A stretch of 64,000 bases of DNA, taken from NCBI RefSeq assembly GCF_014206815.1, contig NZ_JACHNP010000001.1:462456-526455 (forward strand), read 5' to 3'. The notes under the pieces were generated by a model. That model saw only the letters and a program-made list of their open reading frames with translations, was not told where the DNA came from and ran no database searches. Within the stretch, counting starts at the first letter, position 1. Each line of letters starts with the position of its first letter. This DNA is from Xanthomonas sp. F10 (lineage in GTDB: Bacteria > Pseudomonadota > Gammaproteobacteria > Xanthomonadales > Xanthomonadaceae). The position numbers and the translations under genes were made by a program. Positions 54,452-62,624 of this stretch are shown in pieces.

Positions 54452-54580
54452 CACTCCCTCCGCGCCTCCCCGGCGCCCATCAAATGGCAGGTCTGGTTGA
54501 CCTACCACCAAAACGTAGCCGAGCGCGTGGCGCACCGTCCATCTCCATCAGATTGACTGGCCTACCAAGGGCCGATTTTT

Positions 54581-55402
54581 TCACTCAAGGGCCGTCTGGC
54601 AAAAGCGCGCCATCGCCAGCCCCTCGGGTGCGTCTTTGGTCACCACCCCATCCCGCATGAATGGCATGAGATCTTTGGTCACAGAAATTCCCGCAGCGTT
54701 GGACGCGTTGACGCTTCCAGAAACGCCTTCGGCGTGTTTTGGAAGCGCAATGGATGGCAGATCCTTGCTCCTCACCCATCCCAATGCCTGCAGTTGCGCG
54801 CATGCGCCCATCGTGTAAGCCAGGCGTTCTTCCTCTTGCATCTCGGTCGTCGTGCGGCTGAGGCCGCGCAGCAAGTGGAATGTTTCGTGTGCCGTGGTGG
54901 AGACGATATTCGCGGCGGCCATGTCGCTTTCCTTGTCTAGCGCGAATGCATAGCGCGCGCTGGCGCCGGCCGCCGTCGCCAGCGAAGACGTGCGAGCAAT
55001 GAGCTGCCGGCCGGGACTGATCAGATCAACCGTCAGCTCCAGCCCCACGTCAGGCAACGTCGACGCGTCGACGGCGTACCGCAGCGCCGCCAGCACTGCA
55101 GCGCAGGCGGGCGTAGCGTAGGTCTCCGCACCCTTTTGTTGTTGCAAGGCGACGTGCAGCTTTCCGCTGCGACACTCCTCGATGACAGTGAACTTCTCGG
55201 CCGCGCGTGAGGTGCCAGGTAGCACGCTCACCGTTCTAACCAAGAAGACCGGCCCAATCTTGGTCACAGCCGTGGCGTGTGCGCCCTCGTTGGCGAGCAA
55301 GCTAGCGGGTGGCACCCGGATGGAGGCACAGGCGGCCAGTAGGATAAGGCCCATCGCCAGAGCAATCTCACGGCCTCGCTGACAGCGGATGTGCCGCGGC
55401 AT
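54581..55402 (-). CDS. HExxH metalloprotease-like lipoprotein B of the effector cassette
   Basis: The 273-residue lipoprotein has the lipobox ILLAAC near residues 20-25. The C-terminal half has STTAHETFHLLRGLSRTTTEMQEEERLAYTMGACAQLQALGW, a HExxH motif with a second Glu in the ERLAY stretch. It is a paralogue of 53025-53831. The gene starts 11 bp after the XVIPCD effector's stop, so it is probably in the same transcript; such lipoproteins are often immunity proteins. A zinc-peptidase active site in an immunity protein would be unusual, so another function is possible. Confidence 0.68.
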   Translation of the reverse strand: MPRHIRCQRGREIALAMGLILLAACASIRVPPASLLANEGAHATAVTKIGPVFLVRTVSVLPGTSRAAEKFTVIEECRSGKLHVALQQQKGAETYATPACAAVLAALRYAVDASTLPDVGLELTVDLISPGRQLIARTSSLATAAGASARYAFALDKESDMAAANIVSTTAHETFHLLRGLSRTTTEMQEEERLAYTMGACAQLQALGWVRSKDLPSIALPKHAEGVSGSVNASNAAGISVTKDLMPFMRDGVVTKDAPEGLAMARFCQTALE

Positions 55403-55413
55403 GGTACTGGCCG

Positions 55414-56406
55414 TCAGATTTGATGCGGCTTGGATTGAGCCTGAGAAAGCTGGTCCACGCCCTGCGCCTGGCTTAAGCGTTGCGCCTCGTTCAACGACTG
55501 CAGCTGCGCCAGCGTCTCTTCCACCGGCTTGCGCAACGCATCCTCCGTCCGCATGTGCGCACGCAGGTGTGCGGGGTCGTTCAGCGCTCCCTGGACAACG
55601 AACAGGTTCTCGCCTGCCCGCACATTGCGCGAGTCCTGGCTGAGTACCACATGGTCGATATGGGAGAGGCCGCTTTCTTTTGCAAGGTATGCGGCACTTG
55701 CCGCCAGCTTGGCACTGTTGCCGTCGTAATCCCGCCCCAAGCCTTGCTCCAGCTTCACCACCGCGGACTCCGCCTGCTGCAGCAATGGGTCGCGTGGTAA
55801 CTCAGGCCCTGCACCGGCGAGCCTCACGGACACGCGCTGCTCGCCTTGCGTCCCATTCTCGGTGATGGCCTTCTGCAGGATGGTCTGCTTCGGCATCGGA
55901 TTGTGATGCTCTTTGTTGAGTTCGCTTCCCGGCTTGGGCGCGGGGATGCTTTGAACGTCGTCCTTGTTGCTCAGTGGCTTGAGGTCGCCTTCGAACTTTT
56001 CATCGATGGCGCCATGGCGGTCTCGACGGTGCAGCCCGGCGTAGTTGAGCGCGCCCCAGGTGAAGTCGATGCAACTGTTCGTCGTACCGCTGTACTTCAT
56101 ATCGAAGCCGTGCTTTTGCGGTGCGTCGCCAAAGGCGCGCAGCCGGTCGTACTGCTCCCGGCTGATTTCCATGGTGCGGCTGTAGTAGGGATCCTTGTAA
56201 TCCCGCAGATCCCTGTCGTACACCTTCCCCTGACCGCTGGAGCTTCCATGTTCGACAGGCGCAAAGCCGTAGCTATCGACCTGCTTTCCATCGGAAAGCG
56301 TGTAATACATGTGCCCCGCCGCAGACGTTCCGCCGGATAACGTCAACGGTGTGCCGGGGGCAGCCAGATAGACAGTGACCGTGTACCGTGGTGTGGGCTC
56401 GCTCAT
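55414..56406 (-). CDS. XVIPCD effector with papain-like N-terminal domain
   Basis: This 330-residue protein is a probable type IV-secreted antibacterial effector. The C-terminus (about 205-330) matches XVIPCD: DPLLQQAESAVVKLEQGLGRDYDGN, AASAAYLAKESGLSHIDHVVLSQD, GENLFVVQGALNDPAH, then a Gln-rich tail. The N-terminal domain (about 1-125) has AAGHMYYTLSDGKQVDSYGFAPVEHG and, later, GTTNSCIDFTWGALNYAGL, a His-before-Cys order typical of permuted NlpC/P60 or amidase-like cysteine proteins. This suggests a wall peptide or lipid-acting toxin. ATG 56406 has GGGAGG 8 bp upstream. Downstream lipoproteins are candidate immunity genes. The N-terminal family is an inference. Confidence 0.82.
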   Translation of the reverse strand: MSEPTPRYTVTVYLAAPGTPLTLSGGTSAAGHMYYTLSDGKQVDSYGFAPVEHGSSSGQGKVYDRDLRDYKDPYYSRTMEISREQYDRLRAFGDAPQKHGFDMKYSGTTNSCIDFTWGALNYAGLHRRDRHGAIDEKFEGDLKPLSNKDDVQSIPAPKPGSELNKEHHNPMPKQTILQKAITENGTQGEQRVSVRLAGAGPELPRDPLLQQAESAVVKLEQGLGRDYDGNSAKLAASAAYLAKESGLSHIDHVVLSQDSRNVRAGENLFVVQGALNDPAHLRAHMRTEDALRKPVEETLAQLQSLNEAQRLSQAQGVDQLSQAQSKPHQI

Positions 56407-56420
56407 GGTGCTACGCCTCC

Positions 56421-57074
56421 CTATTGCGCCTTGGCGGTGAAGGCAACCAGCAGTTCCGGGTGTGTCTCTTCCAAGGCACGAACATTGCCCCCGAAGCGGA
56501 CGGATACCCGGTAGCGACCAGGCGGTGTATCGCGAACAAAGGCCAGATCCATTTCACGATAAGCAGCACCTGGCGCGATCAATCCAGCGGCGCGCATCGT
56601 CGGTTCATCTGCATTCGCCTTAAGGAGACCTGGCACATACCCGTCGCGGTCCAATGCCACCGTCTGGTACTCGGTGCGCCCAACCAGTTCGCTCCGCTGC
56701 AATACCACGGGCTCCTCGCCTGCCGCCGTCAACCGAGAGAGATGGACCTGCGCGGTGACGCCGGCGTCGCGTAAGCGGTCCACTTTGGACAGCGCAACCT
56801 CGGCATTCTGGGCCGTTACCCTCACCCCAATGAAGATAGGCGGTTCCGGATCATCGGCCTGGGCGGGAACATCGAAATCCAGCGTGATGGCATCAGCCAA
56901 CACGTGCGAGCTCAGTGGCCTGACCAACGGCACGGTCGTTCTCATTGCAGATTCCTCCTTGGCATGCGGCGCACGGTCCGGCGCTGGGGGCTGAGCCGAA
57001 TCAGCCTGGCATCCCGTCAATTGCAGCGTCGCGGCAATAAAGAGGATGCCGATCAGGTGCTTCGCTGTCACCAT
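56421..57074 (-). CDS. lipoprotein upstream of the XVIPCD effector, probable immunity protein
   Basis: The 217-residue precursor has the lipobox LQLTGC near residues 17-22. The mature part is beta-rich: PLVRPLSSHVLADAITLDFDVPAQADDPEPPIFIGVRVTAQNAEVALSKVDRLRD, and ends with GAAYREMDLAFVRDTPPGRYRVSVRFGGN. It ends 15 bp before the effector start, so both are in one transcript. In this secretion system such an upstream lipoprotein is often the immunity protein; that role is inferred here. The start at 57074 is preferred, with a GTG just before it. Confidence 0.7.
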   Translation of the reverse strand: MVTAKHLIGILFIAATLQLTGCQADSAQPPAPDRAPHAKEESAMRTTVPLVRPLSSHVLADAITLDFDVPAQADDPEPPIFIGVRVTAQNAEVALSKVDRLRDAGVTAQVHLSRLTAAGEEPVVLQRSELVGRTEYQTVALDRDGYVPGLLKANADEPTMRAAGLIAPGAAYREMDLAFVRDTPPGRYRVSVRFGGNVRALEETHPELLVAFTAKAQ

Positions 57075-57233
57075 GACACGCTCGCTTCGATTCTCTTGCA
57101 CTAGAGAGTAGTCCGGCCGGCCAATCGGCGCGAGTATGCCGTCGCCCACGTGGACGCTCGCTGCAGCCCTGTTCGGCCCAACAGCGTCGGGCCGGCCTTG
57201 TCTTACAAAGCGCCCGCGCCAACGTAGCCAGCA

Positions 57234-57833
57234 TCAATGTAGCCACCCGCCTCCCGCAGGCGGCGCCTCGGATTCCAGCGCATAGACTGCCCGCGCCTCG
57301 CGCACGCGGTTCGACGGTGGTCCGGGCAACGGCTGGTGTGCGATCTGTAGCAGCAGTTCACGCACGTCGTTGGCTGCGGCACAGAGCGTGCTGCCCACTT
57401 CCGGCAGCGTCTGGCCGGCACGCTCGGCTGCATCGCCGGCCGCCACTATCCGGGCATTGGCAGAGACGGCCTCGGCCAGCTGAGTGAGCCTGTCGATTTG
57501 CTGCTGCGTCACGCGGAACGTGCCGCTGCCGGCGTCCGTTGCTCCCTGGACAGTGGCATCGGGCCAAGCGCCGCGCGTCGTATCGGTCCACTGGGCGGGA
57601 TAGGACAGCGCGTCCAGCACCAGGTCCAACTGGTCAGCCAACAGTTCCAGACAGAGCGCCAGTTCGCCCATGCGCACCCTGGGTTCGGCGGCGCGCTCCT
57701 CGGCCTGTGTGCGCGGCTGCGCCAGCCGGACCAGGAAGCGCACGTGATCGCGCAGCTTCGCCAGCCGGAACTGGCTGTCCTCCGGCAGGAAATAGCCGGG
57801 CATGTCGTCGTCGTCCAAACGGTCGTGCGCCAT
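57234..57833 (-). CDS. XAC0095-family-like protein
   Basis: The 199-residue cytoplasmic protein opens with MAHDRLDDDDMPGYFLPEDSQFRLAKLRDHVRFLVRLAQPRTQAEERAAEPRVRMGELALCLELLADQLDLVLDAL, a layout matching small Xanthomonas XAC0095-type proteins; the second half (about 115-180) is also helical. It is the first gene of the minus-strand effector cassette, with a strong GAGGAGG ribosome-binding site and a structured leader upstream. Function unknown. A regulatory or chaperone-like role near secreted effectors is possible but not shown. Confidence 0.7.
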   Translation of the reverse strand: MAHDRLDDDDMPGYFLPEDSQFRLAKLRDHVRFLVRLAQPRTQAEERAAEPRVRMGELALCLELLADQLDLVLDALSYPAQWTDTTRGAWPDATVQGATDAGSGTFRVTQQQIDRLTQLAEAVSANARIVAAGDAAERAGQTLPEVGSTLCAAANDVRELLLQIAHQPLPGPPSNRVREARAVYALESEAPPAGGGWLH

Positions 57834-57861
57834 CGGTGCCTCCTCGTTCCATGAAGGGGTC

Positions 57862-58097
57862 CGTCCGCCACGCATGGCGGACGGGAAGTCGGGAGGTTCG
57901 AAACCGCACACAGCCGGCGGGCGTATTTCCCCGAAGGGTGTTGTATTAGCCGCCCTCCCGACGCAGGCATTGCGTCGGCTTGCGCCCGAGCATCGGGCAC
58001 AAAAAACCCACCGGTTTGTCGGAGGTGGGTACCGCTGTGTGGGGAGTTTCGACGCTCCTTAGTTCGAGACATTGCTACTGTTCACAGTGTATGTCAA
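57862..58097 (-). ncRNA. candidate structured leader upstream of the XAC0095-type gene
   Basis: On the minus strand, a TTGACA hexamer at 58092-58097 precedes an intrinsic terminator-like hairpin (ACCCACC at 58030-58024 paired with GGTGGGT at 58013-58007, then six U). Three more perfect hairpins follow: GCCCGA/TCGGGC at 57984-57998, CCGACGCA/TGCGTCGG at 57958-57978, and a 9-bp stem at 57862-57883, then the ribosome-binding site. This order suggests an attenuator-type leader. It could instead be the end of a lost upstream gene. Confidence 0.5.
58001..58030 (-). terminator. U-tract terminator upstream of the XAC0095-type gene
   Basis: ACCCACC and GGTGGGT pair on the minus strand and are followed by six U residues. 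It is the only hairpin in the window with a proper U-tract, and no minus-strand gene lies upstream to be terminated. Confidence 0.75.
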
Positions 58098-58239
58098 CAG
58101 GCGCGAAGCAAAAAATTTCTTACTCCAGATCAGGCCCAGTAGCGGCGATTGTATTGCTCCTTATGTCTACCAACTACGGACGCGGCGCAGCTAATATCAG
58201 CGTGGATTTGAACAGCCCATTAGCATTCAGGGGGATGCC

Positions 58240-59859
58240 TTGGAGACTAATCCTCGTAAAGAAAAGCTATCTATCTACCTGCTAAGAGATGGCATCAATT
58301 CGATTGAAGCTTGCCTCAAGGAGGAGATGATAAGTAGTAGTTACGTCTTTCCGCTTGTGGATGGCGATGCCACTCTACTTTTGAAACGCGCCCCGCCAGA
58401 GAGACCTCCCATCTGGACTAGAATGTTCACTGAGCATCCCAACGCACCGGATGTGGATTTCGGATCCAGTAAGAGCGTCGGGGCAGTTTTACATATAGCT
58501 GTAGACCATAGAAAATTTTTAATTTCATTTGGGACCGGATTTCACCTTATAAGAGGTGAAGCATTAGAGAGAGACTTTGGTCTTCGCGTCACGTTAAATT
58601 CGGTTGATCCAGATAAACTTAGAAGCCTCGACAAAGCTAGCTACGACGACAATCCGCTTAGCTCGCGAACACAGAGCACACTTCAAGCGGATATTTTTGA
58701 CCTGCAAGTCAATTCCGAACTAGATTTAGTCTATGCAATAACCGGCGCCTGCAAGTTCCCGCTTCTTGGAACTCATGTCACTGGCCGAGATGCGCTAACC
58801 TTGATGGTTGAAACAAAGCTGAGCGGAATAAAGCCTATCCTAGCAAAAGCGCTTGAGCTATTTGGGCAGAAGCTACCTCCGACTTATGCTTGGATCGACA
58901 ACGTTGCCAGAATCAGGGATGCCGAGACTATTGAGTTACTGGACATGCTTCTCGATGATTTGATAAAGAGCGGCAGCACAGAAATATGGCTAGGAGAGCC
59001 GGAAATTATTGACTGGGAGTCAAACTCTGGTTATTCGTTTGATATGCATCCCAACACCCCCAGGCACCAGGTCCTGACAATCTGTGATCTCAACAGTCAT
59101 ATCCTATCAAAGGGGCTGCTCTTTAATTTAGATTCAATTAAATTAATCCACATACACATCAACGATCAAAACTATAATTCCATCAAAGAATGGCAAGCTT
59201 ACAGATGCATATACGCCGAAGTTACAGATGGCGACAATAAATATGTGCTTCGAAATGGATCTTGGTTAAAGATAGAATCCAGCTTTATTAATCAGATTGA
59301 TCGGCAGCTAGCCAATATCGAAGTAGAAACATGTGCACTTCCACCGTATTCATTCGCCAATGAAGGCGAATACAATAAAACCGTTTGTGCCCTCAACAAA
59401 AACCTACATTTGATGGACAAGGACAACATTAGAACTGGCGGACCTTATGACAAAATTGAGTTCTGCGATCTAATAGAGGGACAGAGCAAATTTATTCACG
59501 TGAAGTATTACAGATCATCCGCCACACTAAGCCACCTTTTTGCACAAGGCGCTGTAGCTGCTGAAACATTTTTAAAAGACGAAGAATTTCGCAAGAGACT
59601 AAATTCCAAGCTCCCGACCAATCTAGCGCTTAGTGACACTAGACTAAGACCCGATGCAGGAAAATACAAAATCACTTACGCCATAGCGACCAATAAATCC
59701 ATACCATCGGAACTTCCTTTTTTTTCAAAAATCTCACTCAAGAATGCAGCTTCGCAATTAGGCGCCCTCGGATACAACGTGTCATTGACTGCAATTCCAG
59801 TCGATCCAGCACTTTTGATTACGAAAAAATTTAAGCCAAGGCCGATAAGAAATAGATAG
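58240..59859 (+). CDS. TIGR04141/DUF6119-like sporadically distributed protein
   Basis: This 539-residue soluble protein starts at a TTG with a GGGGGA ribosome-binding site and opens with KEKLSIYLLRDGINSIEACLKEE, the typical TIGR04141/DUF6119 N-terminus. Other landmarks are SVGAVLHIAVDHRKFLISFGTGFHLI and KFIHVKYYRSSATLSHLFAQGAVAAETFLKDEEFRKRL, the second resembling the conserved DUF6119 block. The family is scattered among bacteria, often in defence islands, and its activity is unknown. GC content is about 43 percent, far below the surrounding genome, a sign of recent transfer. The start could be earlier by an ATT codon, but TTG gives the family length. Confidence 0.72.
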   Translation: METNPRKEKLSIYLLRDGINSIEACLKEEMISSSYVFPLVDGDATLLLKRAPPERPPIWTRMFTEHPNAPDVDFGSSKSVGAVLHIAVDHRKFLISFGTGFHLIRGEALERDFGLRVTLNSVDPDKLRSLDKASYDDNPLSSRTQSTLQADIFDLQVNSELDLVYAITGACKFPLLGTHVTGRDALTLMVETKLSGIKPILAKALELFGQKLPPTYAWIDNVARIRDAETIELLDMLLDDLIKSGSTEIWLGEPEIIDWESNSGYSFDMHPNTPRHQVLTICDLNSHILSKGLLFNLDSIKLIHIHINDQNYNSIKEWQAYRCIYAEVTDGDNKYVLRNGSWLKIESSFINQIDRQLANIEVETCALPPYSFANEGEYNKTVCALNKNLHLMDKDNIRTGGPYDKIEFCDLIEGQSKFIHVKYYRSSATLSHLFAQGAVAAETFLKDEEFRKRLNSKLPTNLALSDTRLRPDAGKYKITYAIATNKSIPSELPFFSKISLKNAASQLGALGYNVSLTAIPVDPALLITKKFKPRPIRNR

Positions 59860-59875
59860 ATGCAAAGGAAACAGA

Positions 59876-59917
59876 GTCAGGTTTTTCATATTCACTTACA
59901 GCAGAAGTGAACCTGAC
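59876..59917. repeat. GTCAGG/CCTGAC inverted repeat after the DUF6119 gene
   Basis: GTCAGG (59876-59881) and CCTGAC (59912-59917) flank TTCACTT (59891-59897) and AAGTGAA (59905-59911), forming a hairpin. A related CAACCTGACCCC stretch recurs at 60504-60516, and CCCTGACCCC at 62245-62254, so it is a dispersed element of this island. Confidence 0.7.
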
Positions 59918-59993
59918 CCCGTTATTAGAGTTAGGCTACAGGCGATAAAAATGTACCTTCCTATTTCTCCCTTGGCTGCTATGGCCCCACATT

Positions 59994-60407
59994 ATGAACA
60001 AGATCTTTAGCATTTTTAGCGAAAGTAACCTTGACCATCTTATAAAACTAATTGAACGCTGGGCACTAGGAACAGGCATCATCGCAGCGGGAGGCGCCCT
60101 TGCTTATCTGCCTGTAATCGGAAAAGCAAAATTTCTGGGCACATGGCTTGTCACGCCAGTATTAGTCGTCGGACTAACCCTCTTCATTATTTCCACAGTG
60201 CAGTTTTTGCGGCCACTAGTACAAAATTCTCGTGGATTTTGGAGATGGATTGGCGCATGTATTATCGTGGCAGTTCTTGGATGTAGTGCATACGTTGCAG
60301 CCATTACCGCGGCAGAATGGGCCGACAATCAGCAACGGATATCACTTTGCAGTACCGATAAGTACAGGGCCGAACCTGTTTGTAACGCAGTCAAGGCACG
60401 GAAGTAA
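59994..60407 (+). CDS. small three-helix membrane protein
   Basis: The 137-residue protein starts MNKIFSIFSESNLDHLIK. Three hydrophobic segments follow: GTGIIAAGGALAYLPVIG, FLGTWLVTPVLVVGLTLFIISTV and WIGACIIVAVLGCSAYVAAITAA. The C-terminal tail is polar with two Cys. No family was recognised. It is AT-rich, like the DUF6119 gene upstream, and lies between two CCTGACCCC-type repeats, so it looks like cargo of the same island. The start is the first ATG in the frame. Confidence 0.6.
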   Translation: MNKIFSIFSESNLDHLIKLIERWALGTGIIAAGGALAYLPVIGKAKFLGTWLVTPVLVVGLTLFIISTVQFLRPLVQNSRGFWRWIGACIIVAVLGCSAYVAAITAAEWADNQQRISLCSTDKYRAEPVCNAVKARK

Positions 60408-60512
60408 GAGCTAAATCAATAAACAGCAATCCAAGGCATAGCGCTATTTGCGAGCTCACTCTTGCCATGACCAAGAACGTGGTCAATACGACCATCAAGT
60501 AAGTCAACCTGA

Positions 60513-61007
60513 CCCCGTCACTTTGTAGGAATTATCATCAACCTCATTGGCTCTGCAGTAGTCGCCGTTTTGCAGATCAAACGTGAGCTACCGGGCGTTA
60601 GACAACCCTACGCCACACATACGGAGCAGATGGAGCAGGAGTTCTTTCAGTACCAAGACATCGTCACCGCACTACGCGTATTTCCGCTTGAACAGCGCCG
60701 CCAACGCGAGACCTTCATCCGTGACCGCCGGACGAACATGCATGAACGCCTGGGCCTGTTCACCGGCGGAATGGAGAAGCTCGGCATCATGCCGGCGCTG
60801 CTCGCCCTCTATCTGCAGTTCAAGGACTGGCATTAGGGTGACTGGAGCGTCCTGAGCAAGATCACGATCATGCAGAGCGTTCTCGCGTTCTTGCTGCTGT
60901 TCGCTTACGCGCTTTCCTGGCACCTGATCCGATTGCGCGTTCGCGTGCAGACATACGAGCAACAGCTTGCTGAAGCGAACCGGCAAGACAATACCGTAAG
61001 TGGTTGA
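60513..61007 (+). pseudogene. truncated membrane-protein gene with in-frame amber stop
   Basis: The frame opens directly after the TGA of a CCTGACCCC repeat and reads HFVGIIINLIGSAVVAVLQI, a transmembrane start lacking its own initiation codon. It continues through VFPLEQRRQRETFIRDRRTN and ALLALYLQFKDWH to a TAG at 60834-60836, then in the same frame through ITIMQSVLAFLLLFAYALSWHLI to a TGA at 61005. The 5' end is cut by the repeat and the middle is broken by an amber codon, so it is probably dead. Two short intact proteins are the alternative. Confidence 0.65.
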
Positions 61008-61014
61008 GCATGCC

Positions 61015-61524
61015 TCATCGCGTAAAAAACCACTCCATGAACTCCTCGGCGACATCGGGCGTGAGTTCGAGGACGGCCTCCGCGACCGCGTGCTGCCCCT
61101 TAGCCGCGGCGACGGCGGCTAGAGCGCAGGCAAGAAAGTCCGGGTCCCAGGCGCGAGAGGACGCAGCCGCGACCAAGGAGGGAAGTTGAGCCAGGGCATG
61201 CAGGTAAGCGGCCCGAAGATCCTCGGGGATCTCGGTCTGGCTTTTCGCGCGACAGATCTCGACCCAGGCGGGGAACTGGAAGTACCCGTGGTCCGCCTTG
61301 TCGGGTGACCGTGCCAGTGCATGGACGACATGCGGGACGGCCGCGAAGGACGCCGAATAGACGTCGCCCTGATGTGCAAGGGCGCTCCACAACGTGAACC
61401 ACGGCTCCGATCCAGCCGTGGATGAGGGCACCGTTTGTAGCTGCCTCAACAACGCGGGTATGTCGCCGGCTGCACCATATGCGTGTTGCAGTTCGGACCA
61501 GCGCGGACTTTCAAGACTAAGCAC
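61015..61524 (-). CDS. HEAT-like protein, possible orphan immunity protein
   Basis: The 169-residue protein starts MLSLESPRWSELQHAYGAAGDIPALLRQL. It is helical with repeated pairs (PWFTLWSALAHQGDVYSASFAAVPHVVHAL, DLRAAYLHALAQLPSLVAAA, LACALAAVAAAKGQHAVAEAVLEL), a HEAT-like pattern. Such short HEAT-like proteins often act as immunity proteins in polymorphic toxin loci. No toxin gene is beside it: the neighbours are a broken membrane gene and another membrane protein. GC content is higher than its neighbours in the island. Role inferred. Confidence 0.6.
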   Translation of the reverse strand: MLSLESPRWSELQHAYGAAGDIPALLRQLQTVPSSTAGSEPWFTLWSALAHQGDVYSASFAAVPHVVHALARSPDKADHGYFQFPAWVEICRAKSQTEIPEDLRAAYLHALAQLPSLVAAASSRAWDPDFLACALAAVAAAKGQHAVAEAVLELTPDVAEEFMEWFFTR

Positions 61525-61643
61525 GGTGCTTACTCAGGAAACTGATTGAGCTTTGAAGCTGACATAACGGTAGAGGACAGTGCACACTGATGCCTGTTCC
61601 TGGAGGAAAGTGCAATCTGACCTCTGCTCCTGCTTTCACAACG

Positions 61644-62153
61644 TCAATCCATGTCTATAATCGAGCCAGATTCTGACTTGGTTGGCTCGTTAACCTTTTG
61701 CTCCAGAAGCCTAACACGTCGCTTCTTCCCAAAACGATCAGCTATGCCCGCCATTAGCAGACCGATGACTCCACATAGGGTAAATACGGGCACACTCCAA
61801 AGATATCTATGCAGATCTTTTCCAGCAAGGAGCAAACAAAAAAGATGAACAAAGATAGAAACTACGCTACTAGCAACAAGAGCGCCCGGTACAGATTTTT
61901 TTAGGTCCAACTTCTTAAATGGCTCTCCAATCACATCTGATGCAAGAAAAGACGCCGTTAGTACCAATAAAACTGGCGCCCCTAGAGCACCAACGATAAA
62001 AATTATTTTCGTCAGCGCCAAGTTGACGAACAGCTCTGGACGAATAATGACAAGCGCTGCTGCGGGCCCAGAAAGAATCCCGCAGGCCACCGCTAGATAG
62101 GCAATCCCCCTTAGCCCCTCAAATCTTCTCAAAAGAGCGATATTGATTTCCAA
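61644..62153 (-). CDS. four-helix membrane protein of the island
   Basis: The 169-residue protein starts MEINIALLRRFEGLRGIAYLAVACGIL. Four hydrophobic segments are visible: IAYLAVACGILSGPAAALVII, IIFIVGALGAPVLLVLTASFL, ALVASSVVSIFVHLFCLLLA and SVPVFTLCGVIGLLMAGIA. A basic tail follows. No family was recognised. It is AT-rich and on the minus strand. A possible membrane effector of a defence or competition locus, but nothing confirms it. Confidence 0.62.
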   Translation of the reverse strand: MEINIALLRRFEGLRGIAYLAVACGILSGPAAALVIIRPELFVNLALTKIIFIVGALGAPVLLVLTASFLASDVIGEPFKKLDLKKSVPGALVASSVVSIFVHLFCLLLAGKDLHRYLWSVPVFTLCGVIGLLMAGIADRFGKKRRVRLLEQKVNEPTKSESGSIIDMD

Positions 62154-62624
62154 CTGCGTTCCCCTCAGATACGTTTGGCACTCAAGCTCACGGCCGGCTA
62201 TGAAAATCTTCTTTATTCAGGGGATCATAAATCATCAAAGTGCGCCCTGACCCCTATTTCACTATAATCTAGCTACTCATCCAATCTAGGTCAGCGGAGA
62301 CACTCGGCACTGACGCCTCATCCTTATTGGCTCGCTCTGGGTAATGACTCAGCGGAGCGGTCCAGCGCTTGTCGCACATTGTTTGATGAAGTCCTGGCGA
62401 CGAACTACTCGCCTTCATCCGCGTTCACCCCCAGCACCAGCGGGTTCCAAGGCCGCGATGCGTTTCGCGGTGTGGTCGAGGGCCAAGACCCGCCCTTTCG
62501 CTGGTGTGAGGCAAGCCCATCGGCTATGCAAACACAGCACGGCCCGCCGTTAGATGTTGCAGGGCGTCCAGGTATCCTCCGGCTATAGAAAGCTAACCCC
62601 GACCATTCTTTTCCAGCTTCTGAA
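62154..62624. other. intergenic region in the island, no gene seen
   Basis: These 471 bp hold a CCCTGACCCC repeat piece at 62245-62254 and no convincing coding frame. The right half (62340-62580) is GC-richer than the left, so a junction between DNA of different origins may lie near 62340. Confidence 0.4.

Noticed and set aside
57509-58072. Plus-length minus-strand frame over the structured leader and XAC0095-type gene
   Set aside because: Its first part is made of hairpin and terminator sequence and its second part overlaps the better-supported 57234-57833 gene in another frame.
60595-60602. GTTAGAC inside the membrane-protein pseudogene as a second attC-like core
   Set aside because: It lies inside the coding frame and lacks a paired R' box.
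62400-62580. Possible integron attC site, because of GTTAGAT near 62543
   Set aside because: No matching RYYYAAC partner or imperfect inverted arms could be found at attC distance; a single GTTRRRY is expected by chance.
62344-62588. Short overlapping plus-strand frames in the island gap
   Set aside because: About 70 codons each, no ribosome-binding site, no recognisable motif, and composition typical of non-coding DNA.
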